A stretch of DNA of 64,000 nucleotides, from the NCBI RefSeq assembly GCF_035920365.1, contig NZ_CP109150.1, positions 6,200,001-6,264,000 of the forward strand, read 5' to 3'. This stretch comes from Micromonospora sp. NBC_01740. GTDB taxonomy: Bacteria > Actinomycetota > Actinomycetes > Mycobacteriales > Micromonosporaceae. Of this stretch, positions 16,678 through 25,414 are shown piece by piece (positions within the stretch are counted from its first letter, which is position 1; each line of letters starts with the position of its first letter). Both the position numbers and the translations under genes were made by a program. The notes beneath the pieces are model-generated. The model ran no database searches. It saw nothing but the letters and a program-made list of their open reading frames with translations, and had not been told where the DNA came from.

Positions 16678-17209
16678 TCAGCGCTTCCCCTGCGAGGGTG
16701 CCGACGAGGCGAGTCGCTCGCGCATCGCGTCGACCGGCAGGGCCGGGTTCCGCGCCGTGGACTCGGCCAGCTCGATGTCATCGAGCAAATCGACGATCCG
16801 GCGGCACGTACGCGCGGCTCCGGGTGGGTGGCGGCGACACGCGCCGCACGCCGCACGCCGGTCGCGCCACGCCAGCTCGACCACCTCGCCTGCCGCGTAC
16901 CCGGGCCATGGGGTGACGCATCGCCGCTGCGACGACCGCGGGCGGCAGGTCGGCGCGCCGCCGGAACGCTGCGGGCACGGCCTCGGCGTGGTCGTCGAGC
17001 AGACACAGCAGCACGTCGGCCGGTGCCGCCGGGTTGCCCGCGAGTCCCCGCGCCACCGGATCTCCGACCGGGCCGTCCAACCAGAGGTCGCCGCGGAGGT
17101 GGACCACCCTGGAGTTGCCGACGTGTCCGTCGGTCGTCCGGAGCGTCGTCCAAGGGCTGTCGTCAATCACAAGCAGCGAGGGTATAGCGGCGAAACCGCA
17201 GCTCAACAT
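16678..17209 (-). pseudogene. Leucine-rich-repeat-variant protein, frameshifted
   Basis: The frame starting at ATG 17209 encodes GLAGNPAAPADVLLCLLDD and RADLPPAVVAAAMRHPMARVR, typical of the short helical repeats (NPxxPxxVLxxL) of LRV/HEAT-like actinomycete proteins. After about 16905 that frame loses the pattern, while the next frame gives GYAAGEVVELAWRDR and ESTARNPALPVDAMRERL up to a stop at 16678. One frameshift near 16905 explains both. A sequencing error would give the same picture. Confidence 0.55.
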
Positions 17210-17497
17210 GGCTGTTCACCCGAATGGCAGCAGTGCGGGCCCGACGTAGGCTGTGGACGGTGCCACTCTGCGGAGGCCGCCAGCACCATGGCTGCGGCGG
17301 AGACCCTGTTTCCGAGAGTGAACGGCCGGGATCGTGCGATCAGTGGCTCAGCCTCGATGAATTCAGGCTGGTCCCCGTGGTGTCTTCAGCCGGTGGCCGC
17401 GTACTCGCACCATCTGATCCTGATACAGAGGTCAGACGTTAAGACGACCGTGGCCTCCGGTAGGCGCTGCCCGGGGCATGGCCGGTACCGTGGGCCG

Positions 17498-18274
17498 ATG
17501 CGTTCGGCGGCAGAGGTTCGGCAACGTTGGCTCGATCAGTTACCACAACTGATGACCAGGCCCTCAATGTGGGCGACGACCGGGCAGGCCTTCGACAGGT
17601 TGGCCCATGGGCTCCTCAATGATCTGTGTTTCCTCGACGAACGCGAGATCGACCAGGACGCTGTCGAGACGGTGCTCCGCTCGTACGGAAAGCGGGGAGT
17701 TGCCGGGCCGTTCCTCGCCATGTTCGGCGAGGACCGTAGCTGCGTCGCCGAGGTCGCCTCGGTCTTCGCCGAACAATTCCACCGACTCGGCTACCTCCAG
17801 TTGGGGCGACTGCTTGACGCGGATAGCTGGAACCACCTCACCGCAGATCTCCAGCAGCGTTTCGACGGCCAGGATGTACGTCGCAGTGAGGTCGAGGCCA
17901 GCTACGGACCACCAAGCCTCATCGTCGACAAACGCGTGCTCTGCTATGCCCCGGCAGACGCGTCCGGATGGCTCTTCTTCGACTGCTTCCAGGAGCACGG
18001 GCCTGGCGAGTACGTCCCAGGCGCCGGACACTACGAGTGGCGTTCGAACGACGATCCCCTGGTACGGGCGGTACGCCGTCCCGCCGCGGATTTCGAAGCC
18101 GGCCTCATTCTGACTCTCTACGGCAAGGTCATGCGCTGGGGACCCGGCTGGTGGCTGAACCACCCGGAGACCCTTCCCGACGACCAACAGGCGATCGCCG
18201 CCCAACTGCGTGCCGTCGAAGCGAGTGATCCATCCCAGTCGCTCGGTGCGCAGAGGGACGGCCCGAGGCGCTGA
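17498..18274 (+). CDS. Hypothetical cytosolic protein
   Basis: A 258-residue protein starting MRSAAEVRQRWLDQLPQL, with no signal peptide or membrane segment. It is rich in Trp, Asp and Arg (for example WLFFDCFQEHGPGEYVPG and VMRWGPGWWLNHPETLPDD). I do not recognise a named domain. Codon use is less GC-rich at third positions than the flanks, which suggests later acquisition. The 288 bp upstream (17210-17497) hold no gene I can support. Confidence 0.6.
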   Translation: MRSAAEVRQRWLDQLPQLMTRPSMWATTGQAFDRLAHGLLNDLCFLDEREIDQDAVETVLRSYGKRGVAGPFLAMFGEDRSCVAEVASVFAEQFHRLGYLQLGRLLDADSWNHLTADLQQRFDGQDVRRSEVEASYGPPSLIVDKRVLCYAPADASGWLFFDCFQEHGPGEYVPGAGHYEWRSNDDPLVRAVRRPAADFEAGLILTLYGKVMRWGPGWWLNHPETLPDDQQAIAAQLRAVEASDPSQSLGAQRDGPRR

Positions 18275-18419
18275 TCCAGTGCGGCGGAGAACCGGGGCGT
18301 ACGACCTGTGCACCAGGGGTCAGCTAGGGCCTGTGTCAAGTAGGTTGAAGCCCAGGTGGTGGCGGGTGGAAGAGTTTCGGCGGCATGTACTGTCCTGCCC
18401 GCGAGGCCGCCCGCCTGGC

Positions 18420-18773
18420 GTGCGACGCCTCGACGTCGCGTTCGACTACGATGCCTTCCCTGTGTGGGCCTGGTGCACGATTCCCGCTCGCGGTGGTCGT
18501 CCAGGCCGAGAGGTCGTGGGGATGGTTCCCCCGGAAGGGCTGAGGCTCTCGGTGGAGCTGGCTACTGCCCTGCGTGCGTGGTCGGACTGGATGGACATGC
18601 ACAGCGAGTACGGCGGTGGTCGGGTCGGCACCGACGAGCAGTACCGGGCGTGGACGGAACAGGGCCGGAAGCTGGCCCAGCAACTGTCAGAGGAAACCGG
18701 CGCGGCAGTCGTCTACCAGGGCGATCGCGGCGAAGTCGATATCGATTGCCCGTCCTGCGGTCGCCGCGGCTAG
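18420..18773 (+). CDS. Small hypothetical protein ending in a CxxC pair
   Basis: A 117-residue reading from GTG 18420 (VRRLDVAFDYDAFPVWAW). The coding signal begins here; the frame stays open to 18210 but with unprotein-like composition. It has WMDMHSEYGGGRVGTDEQY and ends IDCPSCGRRG, a possible half zinc knuckle. The ribosome site is weak, so the start is uncertain. Function unknown. Confidence 0.5.
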   Translation: MRRLDVAFDYDAFPVWAWCTIPARGGRPGREVVGMVPPEGLRLSVELATALRAWSDWMDMHSEYGGGRVGTDEQYRAWTEQGRKLAQQLSEETGAAVVYQGDRGEVDIDCPSCGRRG

Positions 18774-18787
18774 ACCGTGCCTCGAAG

Positions 18788-19522
18788 TCAGCCTGGGGTG
18801 AGGACGCAGAACTCGTTGCCTTCCGGGTCGGCGAGGACCGTCCACGGGACGTCGCGGTCCAGGTCGACGGCGGTGGCGCCGAGATTCCGCAGTCTGGCCG
18901 CCTCGGCCTCCAGGTCGTCACCCGGGTACGGGCGGACGTCGAGATGGACGCGGTTCCACCCGGTCTTCACGTCGGGTGTGCGGAGGAACCGCAGGTAGGG
19001 GCCAACGCCCTTGGCGGAGCGCAGCACCGCCCTGTGGTCGGTCACCTCGTGCAGGGCCCAGTCCATGGCCTCGCTCCAGAAGCGCGCCATGGCTCGCGGA
19101 TCCGCGCAGTCGACCACCACCGCGGCGATCGGTCCGGTGTCGCGGTGGAGCGGTCGGGGGTCCAGCACGCAGAACTCGTTGCCCTCCGGGTCGGCCATGA
19201 CCGTCCATGGGACGTCGCCCTGGCCCACGTCGGCGGGTGTCGCGCCGAGATCCTTCAGGCGCGTGACCACCTCGGCCTGGTGGGCTGCCGAGGTGGTGGC
19301 GAGGTCGACGTGCACGCGGTTCTTCACCGTCTTGGGTTCCGGGGAGACGATGAGGTCGAGGCAGACCGCGACGGGGTCGGGGTAGACGAAGCCCTCGGGT
19401 TCGAGGTTGGTCACGCCGGGCCCCTCGCTGGAGACTTCCCAGCCGAGCGCCTCCGCCCAGAAACCGCCCAGCACGGAGTCGTTCCGGGCCTTCATGTTGA
19501 TCTGCACGAGCCGCGTCGCCAC
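18788..19522 (-). CDS. Two-domain VOC (glyoxalase/bleomycin-resistance fold) protein
   Basis: A 244-residue protein made of two VOC domains, about 1-125 and 130-244. Each ends in nearly the same segment, PWTVMADPEGNEFCVLDP and PWTVLADPEGNEFCVLTP, showing internal duplication. Such proteins are small-molecule binding or metal-dependent enzymes; the substrate cannot be read. Nested palindromes lie about 40 bp upstream of the start. It converges on the gene at 18420. Confidence 0.82.
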   Translation of the reverse strand: MATRLVQINMKARNDSVLGGFWAEALGWEVSSEGPGVTNLEPEGFVYPDPVAVCLDLIVSPEPKTVKNRVHVDLATTSAAHQAEVVTRLKDLGATPADVGQGDVPWTVMADPEGNEFCVLDPRPLHRDTGPIAAVVVDCADPRAMARFWSEAMDWALHEVTDHRAVLRSAKGVGPYLRFLRTPDVKTGWNRVHLDVRPYPGDDLEAEAARLRNLGATAVDLDRDVPWTVLADPEGNEFCVLTPG

Positions 19523-19558
19523 GCCGGCCAGGCTAGTACTCCAGTCGTGGATCGCAAC

Positions 19559-19579
19559 CTGACGTAGCGTCAGCTACGT
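19559..19579. promoter_or_regulatory. Nested palindromes upstream of the VOC gene
   Basis: CTGACG-TAG-CGTCAG (19559-19573) is a perfect 6-3-6 repeat, and ACGTAGC-GTCA-GCTACGT (19562-19579) is a perfect 7-4-7 repeat sharing most of it. The position between the VOC start and the 3' end of the TetR gene suggests an operator for the VOC gene. The binding protein is unknown. Confidence 0.5.
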
Positions 19580-19666
19580 TGCGTCGACCGCCGAGGACGA
19601 TGGCCGGGCGCATCGGCATGTTCCGGATCTACTGCTGGTGCAGCGGATGCCCCGGTTGGGTCGGCT

Positions 19667-20317
19667 TCACGGCTGGTTGTGCTGCTCGGCGGCGTCGAAC
19701 GCGGGCGCGAGCGGGGCCAGCGCCTTGCGGAGCTGGTCGGCCAATGAGCCGGAGGGCACGACCAGTCCTCCGGCGGCGAAACTCCCGGCGGCCTCCGGGT
19801 TACCGGCCGGCTGGAGCCAGCCTTCCAGTGCGATGCGAACTGCCGCGGCCACGCTTGCCGCGAGGACGCGGGCCGTGTGCGCTTCGGCGTCGTCCAGGCG
19901 TTCGGCGATCACCGCCGCGAGCGGGGGCTCGATGCCGGCGGTGGTGTCGAGGAACGCGTCGCGCAACGCGGTCTGGGTGGTGATCAGCAGCAGCGCCTTG
20001 TGTTCGCGCTCGCCGGTGTTCGTGTACTGCTCGACCACTGCCTGGGTGACGGCGTCGGCCAGGCGTACTCCTGCGGGCCGGGCCGCGACCGCCGCCGCGA
20101 TGCGCGCCTCCCGGTCCGCGGTGACGGCGGAGACGATCGCCTGCTCGCGGCTGGCGAAGTAGTTGTTGTAGGTGCGCGGCGAGACCCCGGCCGCTTCGGC
20201 GATGTCCTCGACCCGCACCTGGTCCGGTCCGCGCTCCTCGGCCAGGCGCAGGGCCGCCTCGCGTAGCGCCTCACGCGTGGCCTGCTTCTTCCGCTCCCGC
20301 AGCCCTGGTGGTGTCAC
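19667..20317 (-). CDS. TetR-family transcriptional regulator
   Basis: A 216-residue regulator. The N-terminal HTH reads VRVEDIAEAAGVSPRTYNNYFASREQAI, the canonical TetR form with YFxSREQ in helix 4. The start is placed at GTG 20317 (VTPPGLRERKKQATREAL) because extension to 20437 would run through the operator palindromes. The ligand domain has no recognisable specificity. It diverges from the gene at 20436, which it probably represses together with itself. Confidence 0.88.
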   Translation of the reverse strand: MTPPGLRERKKQATREALREAALRLAEERGPDQVRVEDIAEAAGVSPRTYNNYFASREQAIVSAVTADREARIAAAVAARPAGVRLADAVTQAVVEQYTNTGEREHKALLLITTQTALRDAFLDTTAGIEPPLAAVIAERLDDAEAHTARVLAASVAAAVRIALEGWLQPAGNPEAAGSFAAGGLVVPSGSLADQLRKALAPLAPAFDAAEQHNQP

Positions 20318-20347
20318 GGTGTCAGCGTCCCATGCAGGGCTGCACAC

Positions 20348-20377
20348 ACGCAAAGTTGCGTGCATGCAAACTTGCGT
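20348..20377. promoter_or_regulatory. Tandem TetR operators
   Basis: ACGCAAAGTTGCGT (20348-20361) is a perfect 6-2-6 palindrome. ATGCAAACTTGCGT (20364-20377) repeats it with one arm mismatch, centre to centre 16 bp. They fill the space between the divergent TetR gene (20317) and the gene at 20436, so one dimer pair could control both. Confidence 0.75.
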
Positions 20378-20435
20378 GCACGCATTTTTCCTGCTAGTCT
20401 CGACCTGGACCGGGACCGACAGAGAGGACGTCGCC

Positions 20436-21461
20436 ATGCGAGCAAGAGGAATGACCTACGACACCGGATTCGTCGTGCACGGCCAGACGTCCCGCGAGCA
20501 CTTCGACCTCGCGGTGGTCCGGCGCGAGCTCGCCATCATCCGCGACGACCTGCACTGCAACGCGGTCCAGATCATCGGCGGTGACCCGGATCGACTGGAA
20601 CTGGCCGCCGGTGCCGCCGCCGAACTCGGACTGGAGGTCTGGTTCTCGCCCTACCCGCTGGAGCTGGATCCGGAGCAGATCCTCACGCTCTTCCGCGACT
20701 GCGCCGAGCGGGCGGAACGGGTCCGGCAGCAGGGGGCCACAGTCGTGTTCGTCGCAGGCGTCGAGCTGAGCGTGATGAACCGCGGGTTCCTGTCCGGAGA
20801 GAGCCCCGAGGATCGGGTCGAGCGGCTGATGAGCCAACCCGAGCGGCGGGCCGAAGCCATCCGCGAACTCGGCGTGCACATCAACGCGTTCCTCCGCGAC
20901 GCCGCGGCGACGGTCCGCGAGCGCTTCCAGGGCAAACTCACCTACGCGTCCATCCAGTTCGAGCAGGTCGACTGGACTCCCTTCGACATCGTGGCGTTCG
21001 AGCTGATCCGCTCCGCCGAGGTCGCCGACCGGTTCCGGGACGCGGTGCGCATCCTGGCCCAGAGCCCGAAGCCGCTCGCCATCACCGGGTTCGGCACCGC
21101 GGCCTACCGCGGCGCGGGAGACCGCGGTGGGCGGGTGCTGGAAGTGGTCGAGTACGACCCGGAGACCAGGGCTCCGGTACGGCTGAACGGCGTATACGAG
21201 CGCGACGAGGCCGGCCAGGCCACCTACCTGAGCGAACTGCTGGAGATCTTCGAGACCGAGGGCGTGGACAGCGCGTTCGTGTTCCTGTTCGCCCTGCCCG
21301 GCTACCCGCACCGCCCGGACGGCGACCCCAGGGACGACCTGGACCGGGCCGGCCTGGGCATCGTCAAGCTCCTCGAAGGGCGCCGAGGGCAGACCTACCC
21401 CGACATGGAATGGGAACCCAAGGCCGCCTTCGCGGCAGTGGCACAGCGCTATCGGAGGTGA
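20436..21461 (+). CDS. Uncharacterised TIM-barrel-like protein
   Basis: A 341-residue protein with MTYDTGFVVHGQTSREHFDL at the start and repeated strand-helix units (CNAVQIIGGDPDRL, GLEVWFSPYP, TVVFVAGVEL, LTYASIQFEQVDW, PLAITGFG, SAFVFLFALPGYP). The acidic residues at strand ends and general layout suggest a glycosidase-like (beta/alpha)8 barrel; related proteins are sometimes labelled abortive-infection proteins without evidence I can confirm. AGAGAGGACG precedes the ATG. Its operator region implies control by the divergent TetR. Confidence 0.65.
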   Translation: MRARGMTYDTGFVVHGQTSREHFDLAVVRRELAIIRDDLHCNAVQIIGGDPDRLELAAGAAAELGLEVWFSPYPLELDPEQILTLFRDCAERAERVRQQGATVVFVAGVELSVMNRGFLSGESPEDRVERLMSQPERRAEAIRELGVHINAFLRDAAATVRERFQGKLTYASIQFEQVDWTPFDIVAFELIRSAEVADRFRDAVRILAQSPKPLAITGFGTAAYRGAGDRGGRVLEVVEYDPETRAPVRLNGVYERDEAGQATYLSELLEIFETEGVDSAFVFLFALPGYPHRPDGDPRDDLDRAGLGIVKLLEGRRGQTYPDMEWEPKAAFAAVAQRYRR

Positions 21462-21488
21462 CAGGCCCCGAGCACGATGGCCACGGCG

Positions 21489-21521
21489 CGGGATCTGCAC
21501 CGCGCCGCGGTGCAGATCCCG
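21489..21521 (+). terminator. Terminator, 15-bp perfect stem with 3-nt loop
   Basis: Arms 21489-21503 and 21507-21521 are exact reverse complements. The hairpin lies 27 bp after the stop of the gene at 20436-21461. Confidence 0.8.
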
Positions 21522-21850
21522 AACAGATGGACGCGGTGGTCGCCGACCGCGGCTGGTCCGCCCGGCGACGCCGCCACCAGACCCGAGCCCGCTGGCACCG
21601 CTACCGACCCGATTCGCCCTCGATGAATGACACCAGGTCGGGTTCCGCCCGTGCCGGCTGACGCACATCCCCTAAAGCGTCCTAGGACATTGATTGTCCG
21701 GCGACGCTGGGCCGCGACCTGGGCTCTCCTCGATCCGGCACTCTCTCGGCCTGTGCCGCTCGCCCGGTCTCCCGAGGAGCGACCGGAGCCGGAGTGGCCT
21801 CCCTCCGGGGCGGCCCTGTCGTACGAAAAAGCGGTGAAGTCCTGGACCGC
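21522..21850. other. Gene-less stretch between convergent genes
   Basis: I see no convincing coding region. GTCCTAGGAC (21679-21688) is a perfect palindrome and overlaps GGACA-TTGAT-TGTCC (21685-21699). The stretch is downstream of both flanking genes, so these may be terminator parts or remnants. Confidence 0.4.
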
Positions 21851-22996
21851 TCAGGGGCGCTGGCGGGCGTTGAGCCGGGCGGCCTGGCGCGTCAGGTGGT
21901 CACGTTCGGCGAGGTTGGGCGCCCGCCGGGCCGCTTCGGAGTACAGCCGTGCCGCCGTCGCCAGGTCGCCGTCGCGCTCGTGGAGGTACGCCGCCACCGC
22001 CGCGTGGCGGGGCAGCGAATCGTCCAGCGCCACGAGCGCCGCCAGGCCGGCGCGCGGTCCGTCGGCCTCGCCGACGGCCACCGCGCGGTTGAGCCGGACG
22101 ACCGGACTGTCGGTCAGGCGGACGAGCTCGTCATACCACTCGACGATCTGCACCCAGTCGGTCTCCGCGGCGGTGGGCGCGTCGGCGTGCAGCGCCGCGA
22201 CGGCTGCCTGGGCCTGGAACTCGCCCAGCCGGTCGCGGGCGAGGGCGGCCTGCAGGATCTCGACGCCCTCGGCGATCGACGTGGTGTCCCACCGGCCGCG
22301 GTCCTGCTCGGCGAGCGGCACCAGGCTGCCGTCGGGCGCGGTCCGGGCGGCGCGCCGGGCGTGGTGCAACAGCATGAGGGCGAGCAGCCCCGCCACCTCG
22401 GGGTGGTCGATCGCGGCCGCGAGCTGCCGGGTGAGCCGGATGGCCTCGGCGGCGAGGTCGACATCGCCGGAGTAGCCCTCGTTGAAGACCAGGTACAGGA
22501 CGCGCAGTACGGTCGCGACGTCGCCGGGCTGGTTGAACCGCACGCCGGAGACGGTGCGCTTGGCCCGGCTGATGCGTTGCGCCATGGTCGCCTCGGGCAC
22601 CAGGTACGCCTGGGCGATCTGGCGGGTGGTCAGCCCGCCGACGGCACGTAGCGTGAGCGCGACCGCCGACGCCGGCGTCAGCGACGGGTGGGCGCACAGG
22701 AAGTAGAGCTGGAGCGTGTCGTCCACCGTGGGCGCGGGCCCGGGCGCGGGCTCCTCGTCGACGAGGTCCTCGCGCCGACGGCGGGCGGCGTCCGCCCGGG
22801 TCGCGTCGAGGAACCGACGCCAGGCCACGGTGACCAGCCAGGCCTTCGGGTCGCGCGGCGGGTCGGCCGGCCAGGTGCGCACCGCCTCGACCAACGCATC
22901 CTGTACGGCGTCCTCGGCCGCCGCGAAGTCGGCTCCGCGGCGGACGAGGATCCCGAGCACGCCGGGCGTGAGGCTCCGGAGCAGGGCCTCCTGCAT
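21851..22996 (-). CDS. ECF sigma factor, ECF42-type with long C-terminal extension
   Basis: A 381-residue sigma factor. The sigma2 region (VRRGADFAAAEDAVQDALVE) and sigma4 region (GGLTTRQIAQAYLVPEATMA) take up the first 170 residues; the remaining 210 form the helical TPR-like extension of the ECF42 group (YLVFNEGYSG, DWVQIVEWYDELVRL, VVRLNRAVA). In that group the extension is needed for activity and no anti-sigma factor is present, as here. It starts 4 bp after the DGPF gene, so the two form one operon. A matching promoter lies at 23464-23490. Confidence 0.92.
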   Translation of the reverse strand: MQEALLRSLTPGVLGILVRRGADFAAAEDAVQDALVEAVRTWPADPPRDPKAWLVTVAWRRFLDATRADAARRRREDLVDEEPAPGPAPTVDDTLQLYFLCAHPSLTPASAVALTLRAVGGLTTRQIAQAYLVPEATMAQRISRAKRTVSGVRFNQPGDVATVLRVLYLVFNEGYSGDVDLAAEAIRLTRQLAAAIDHPEVAGLLALMLLHHARRAARTAPDGSLVPLAEQDRGRWDTTSIAEGVEILQAALARDRLGEFQAQAAVAALHADAPTAAETDWVQIVEWYDELVRLTDSPVVRLNRAVAVGEADGPRAGLAALVALDDSLPRHAAVAAYLHERDGDLATAARLYSEAARRAPNLAERDHLTRQAARLNARQRP

Positions 22997-23000
22997 CAGG

Positions 23001-23408
23001 TCACTCCGTGATGGTGGGCGGCGCGGTCAGGAACGGGCGCAGCTCGAGCCACTCGTGGATCGGCTTCCCGCCCGCCCCGGGGGCGGCCGACAGCTCCCCG
23101 GCCAGCTCGACGGCGCGCTCGTAGCTGTCGACGTCGATCACCATCCAGCCGGCGATGAGGTCCTTGGTCTCGGCGAACGGGCCGTCGGTGACCGGCGGGC
23201 GCCCCTCACCGTCGTACCGGACGAACGTCCCCTCGGGGGCGAGCGCCTGACCGTCGACGAACTCGCCGGTCCCCTCGAGCCGGGTCGCGAAGTCCTGCAT
23301 GTACTGCACGTGCGCCGAGATCTCCTCCGGCGTCCACTGGTCCATGGGTACGTCGTTGACCCCGGCCGGAGCGCCCCGGTAGTGCTTGAGCAGCAGGTAC
23401 TTGGCCAT
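23001..23408 (-). CDS. DGPF/YCII-family protein, ECF42 partner
   Basis: A 135-residue YCII-fold protein with VTDGPFAETKDLIAGWMVID, the DGPF motif for which the family is named. Genes of this kind sit beside ECF42 sigma factors and are their main known targets; biochemical role unknown. It is first in the operon and ends 4 bp before the sigma gene. Confidence 0.9.
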   Translation of the reverse strand: MAKYLLLKHYRGAPAGVNDVPMDQWTPEEISAHVQYMQDFATRLEGTGEFVDGQALAPEGTFVRYDGEGRPPVTDGPFAETKDLIAGWMVIDVDSYERAVELAGELSAAPGAGGKPIHEWLELRPFLTAPPTITE

Positions 23409-23463
23409 CGTGTTTCCCCTCTCGGTGCGGGTGCGAACCCATTCTGATCGCGTCCACCACGGG

Positions 23464-23490
23464 GACGGAGCCGGTCCCGGGTTCTCGACA
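23464..23490 (-). promoter_or_regulatory. Candidate ECF42 autoregulatory promoter
   Basis: On the minus strand TGTCGA (23490-23485) is followed by 17 bp and CGTC (23467-23464), 56 bp before the DGPF start. This agrees with the TGTCGA/CG[AT]C motif I recall for ECF42 promoters, and implies that the sigma factor drives its own operon. Confidence 0.6.
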
Positions 23491-23673
23491 TCGCTGCCCG
23501 GATATTTCTGGGTCGATCTCGTGTCCGGTCCCGGAGCATGCGAGATCCGAGGTGCGTCGGCTCCTGCCCCGCGCGCTCCGGTGCCGTCCCGTTGCCCGCA
23601 GGCGACCGGATCCGCACCGCAGGCGGGCGGGCGACCGGCGGACAGGGCTCGGCTTCCCGGGCCGGGAGGAGTC

Positions 23674-23715
23674 TTGCGCGGGCGTCACGCGGAAACTATG
23701 TTATCGATAACATAG
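23674..23715 (+). promoter_or_regulatory. Promoter with 20-bp perfect LacI-type palindrome
   Basis: TTGCGC (23674-23679), 17 bp, TATGTT (23697-23702) form a -35/-10 pair. The palindrome CTATGTTATCGATAACATAG (23696-23715) covers the -10 and start site. It drives the GH43-GH127 pair and is the longest perfect version of the operator seen across this regulon. Confidence 0.75.
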
Positions 23716-23993
23716 ATGTTTCCCCATGGCTTGTCTGGACGGTCGCGCGGCCGTTCCGACCGCCGCGCCCGTGGCACGCACCACCCGTCCCGCACCTCTT
23801 CCCCGACGTCACACCCGCTCCGGCGACGGCGTGCCGCCGGGCCCTTCGGCCGGCCGGAGCGCTCGCCGACGGCTGGCCCGTCCTGACTCGGCCGGCCCCA
23901 CGACCAGCACCCGAAAGAACCAGGACGTAAGGGCTCTCGCGGCGCCGGCCCGCCAACCGCCGCTCTCCCGCCACCATCGAGAAAGGTCACCCC

Positions 23994-25385
23994 ATGGCCC
24001 TGACCCGACGAGCCTTCACCCTCGGTGCGGTCGCCACCGGCGCGGCCACCGCCACCGGCCTGACGATCGCCCCCCGGGCGGCCTCGGCAGCGGCCTACAC
24101 CGGCTACGTGATGACCTACTTCACCGAGTCGCCGAACTTCGTCGGCGCGGACTACGGCCTGCACCTCGCCGTCAGTCGCGACGGTCTGAACTGGACCCCG
24201 CTCAACCAGAACAACCCGGTGGCCACCCCGACCGCCGGCCAACTGGGGCTGCGCGACCCGTTCATCTTCCGCAAGCAGGACGGCACGTACATCGTCATCG
24301 CCACCGACCTGCGCGGCACGAACTTCGGCGTCATCAGCCAGTACCTGCACGTATGGGACTCGACGAACCTGACCGGCTTCACCGGTTACCGGCGGCTGCG
24401 GATGCACACCTACAACGCGCACACCTGGGCGCCGACGGTCTTCTGGGACGCCAACCGCGGGCAGTACGGCATCGTCTATTCCTGCAACACCAGCAGCGGG
24501 GACGTGTTCCTGGTCAACTACACGTCCGACTTCCACTCGGTCGGCTCCCCGCAGGTCTTCTTCAGCCCCGGCTTCGGCGTCCTGGACAGCGACATCATGG
24601 TCGACGGCGGGGTCACGTACCTGTACTACAAGAACCTCGCCAACGGAAACCTGTACGGCGCCCGCTCGTCGACCGGCGCCCCGAACAGCTTCACCACCTA
24701 CACCGGCGGCCTGCGGCAGGGCGACGCGATGGAGGCCCCGCTGCTGGTCAAGCGCAACGACGGCAACGGCTGGTACCTGTGGGGCGACTCGTTCGCCCCG
24801 GTGAACGCCGACTACTACGCCTGGTCCAGCGGCAACATCACCGCCAACGCGTGGACCACGCTGAACCAGCGCGACTACACCCCGCCGCTGAACGGCAAGC
24901 ACGGCTCGATCCTCGGCATCACCGAGGCCGAGTACGCCGGCGCGGTCAGCCGGTGGGGCACCCCGAACTGGGTCCGGCTGAAGTCCGCCAACTTCCCGGA
25001 CCGGTTCGTACGGCACCTCAACGGTGTCGGGCGCCTCGACGCGTACCCCTTCGACCCGTACCAGGACCAGCTGTGGCGGCTGGTGCCCGGCCTGGCCGAC
25101 CCCTCCGGGGTGTCGTTCGAGTCGGTGAACCGGCCCGGCAACTTCCTGCGCCACAGCGCCTACGCCATCCGGCTCGAACCGGACAACGGCACCGCGACGT
25201 TCCGCGCCGACGCCACGTTCCACCGCACGCCGGGCCTGGCCGACTCCTCGTGGACGTCGTTGCGCTCCCACAACTTCCCGGACCGCTACCTCCGACACTC
25301 CGGCTACCTGCTGCGCATCGACCCGCTGAGCGCCTCCTCCAGCGCCGCCGACCGGCAGGACGCCACCTTCCGGCTCACGTCGTAG
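23994..25385 (+). CDS. Secreted GH43 family arabinosidase with C-terminal CBM42 (AbfB) domain
   Basis: A 463-residue protein. LTRRAFTLGAVATG followed by ASAAA is a Tat signal. Residues about 35-330 form the five-bladed propeller of GH43 (LRDPFIFRKQDGTYIVIATD, WAPTVFWD, LDSDIMVDGGVTYLYYK). Residues 330-463 form an arabinose-binding AbfB module with repeats of the type LKSANFPDRFVRH, FESVNRPGNFLRH and LRSHNFPDRYLRH. The likely role is removal of L-arabinofuranosyl groups from arabinan or arabinoxylan outside the cell. AGAAAGG precedes the ATG. The GH127 gene follows after 29 bp. Confidence 0.85.
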   Translation: MALTRRAFTLGAVATGAATATGLTIAPRAASAAAYTGYVMTYFTESPNFVGADYGLHLAVSRDGLNWTPLNQNNPVATPTAGQLGLRDPFIFRKQDGTYIVIATDLRGTNFGVISQYLHVWDSTNLTGFTGYRRLRMHTYNAHTWAPTVFWDANRGQYGIVYSCNTSSGDVFLVNYTSDFHSVGSPQVFFSPGFGVLDSDIMVDGGVTYLYYKNLANGNLYGARSSTGAPNSFTTYTGGLRQGDAMEAPLLVKRNDGNGWYLWGDSFAPVNADYYAWSSGNITANAWTTLNQRDYTPPLNGKHGSILGITEAEYAGAVSRWGTPNWVRLKSANFPDRFVRHLNGVGRLDAYPFDPYQDQLWRLVPGLADPSGVSFESVNRPGNFLRHSAYAIRLEPDNGTATFRADATFHRTPGLADSSWTSLRSHNFPDRYLRHSGYLLRIDPLSASSSAADRQDATFRLTS

Positions 25386-25414
25386 CACCCCGACCCCCGC
25401 TTCCGGAGGCCCTG

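Larger units (their letters stand above)
23409..23993. other. 585-bp intergenic region before the first arabinosidase gene
   Basis: It holds the ECF42-type promoter (minus strand) and the operator-containing promoter at 23674-23715 (plus strand). The leader from about 23710 to 23993 has an open frame of arginine/proline-rich composition that I regard as non-coding. Confidence 0.5.

Noticed and set aside
19667..20437. 256-residue TetR starting at 20437
   Set aside because: The extra N-terminal 40 residues are encoded by the operator palindromes and include three Cys-rich, non-family residues; GTG 20317 gives normal length.
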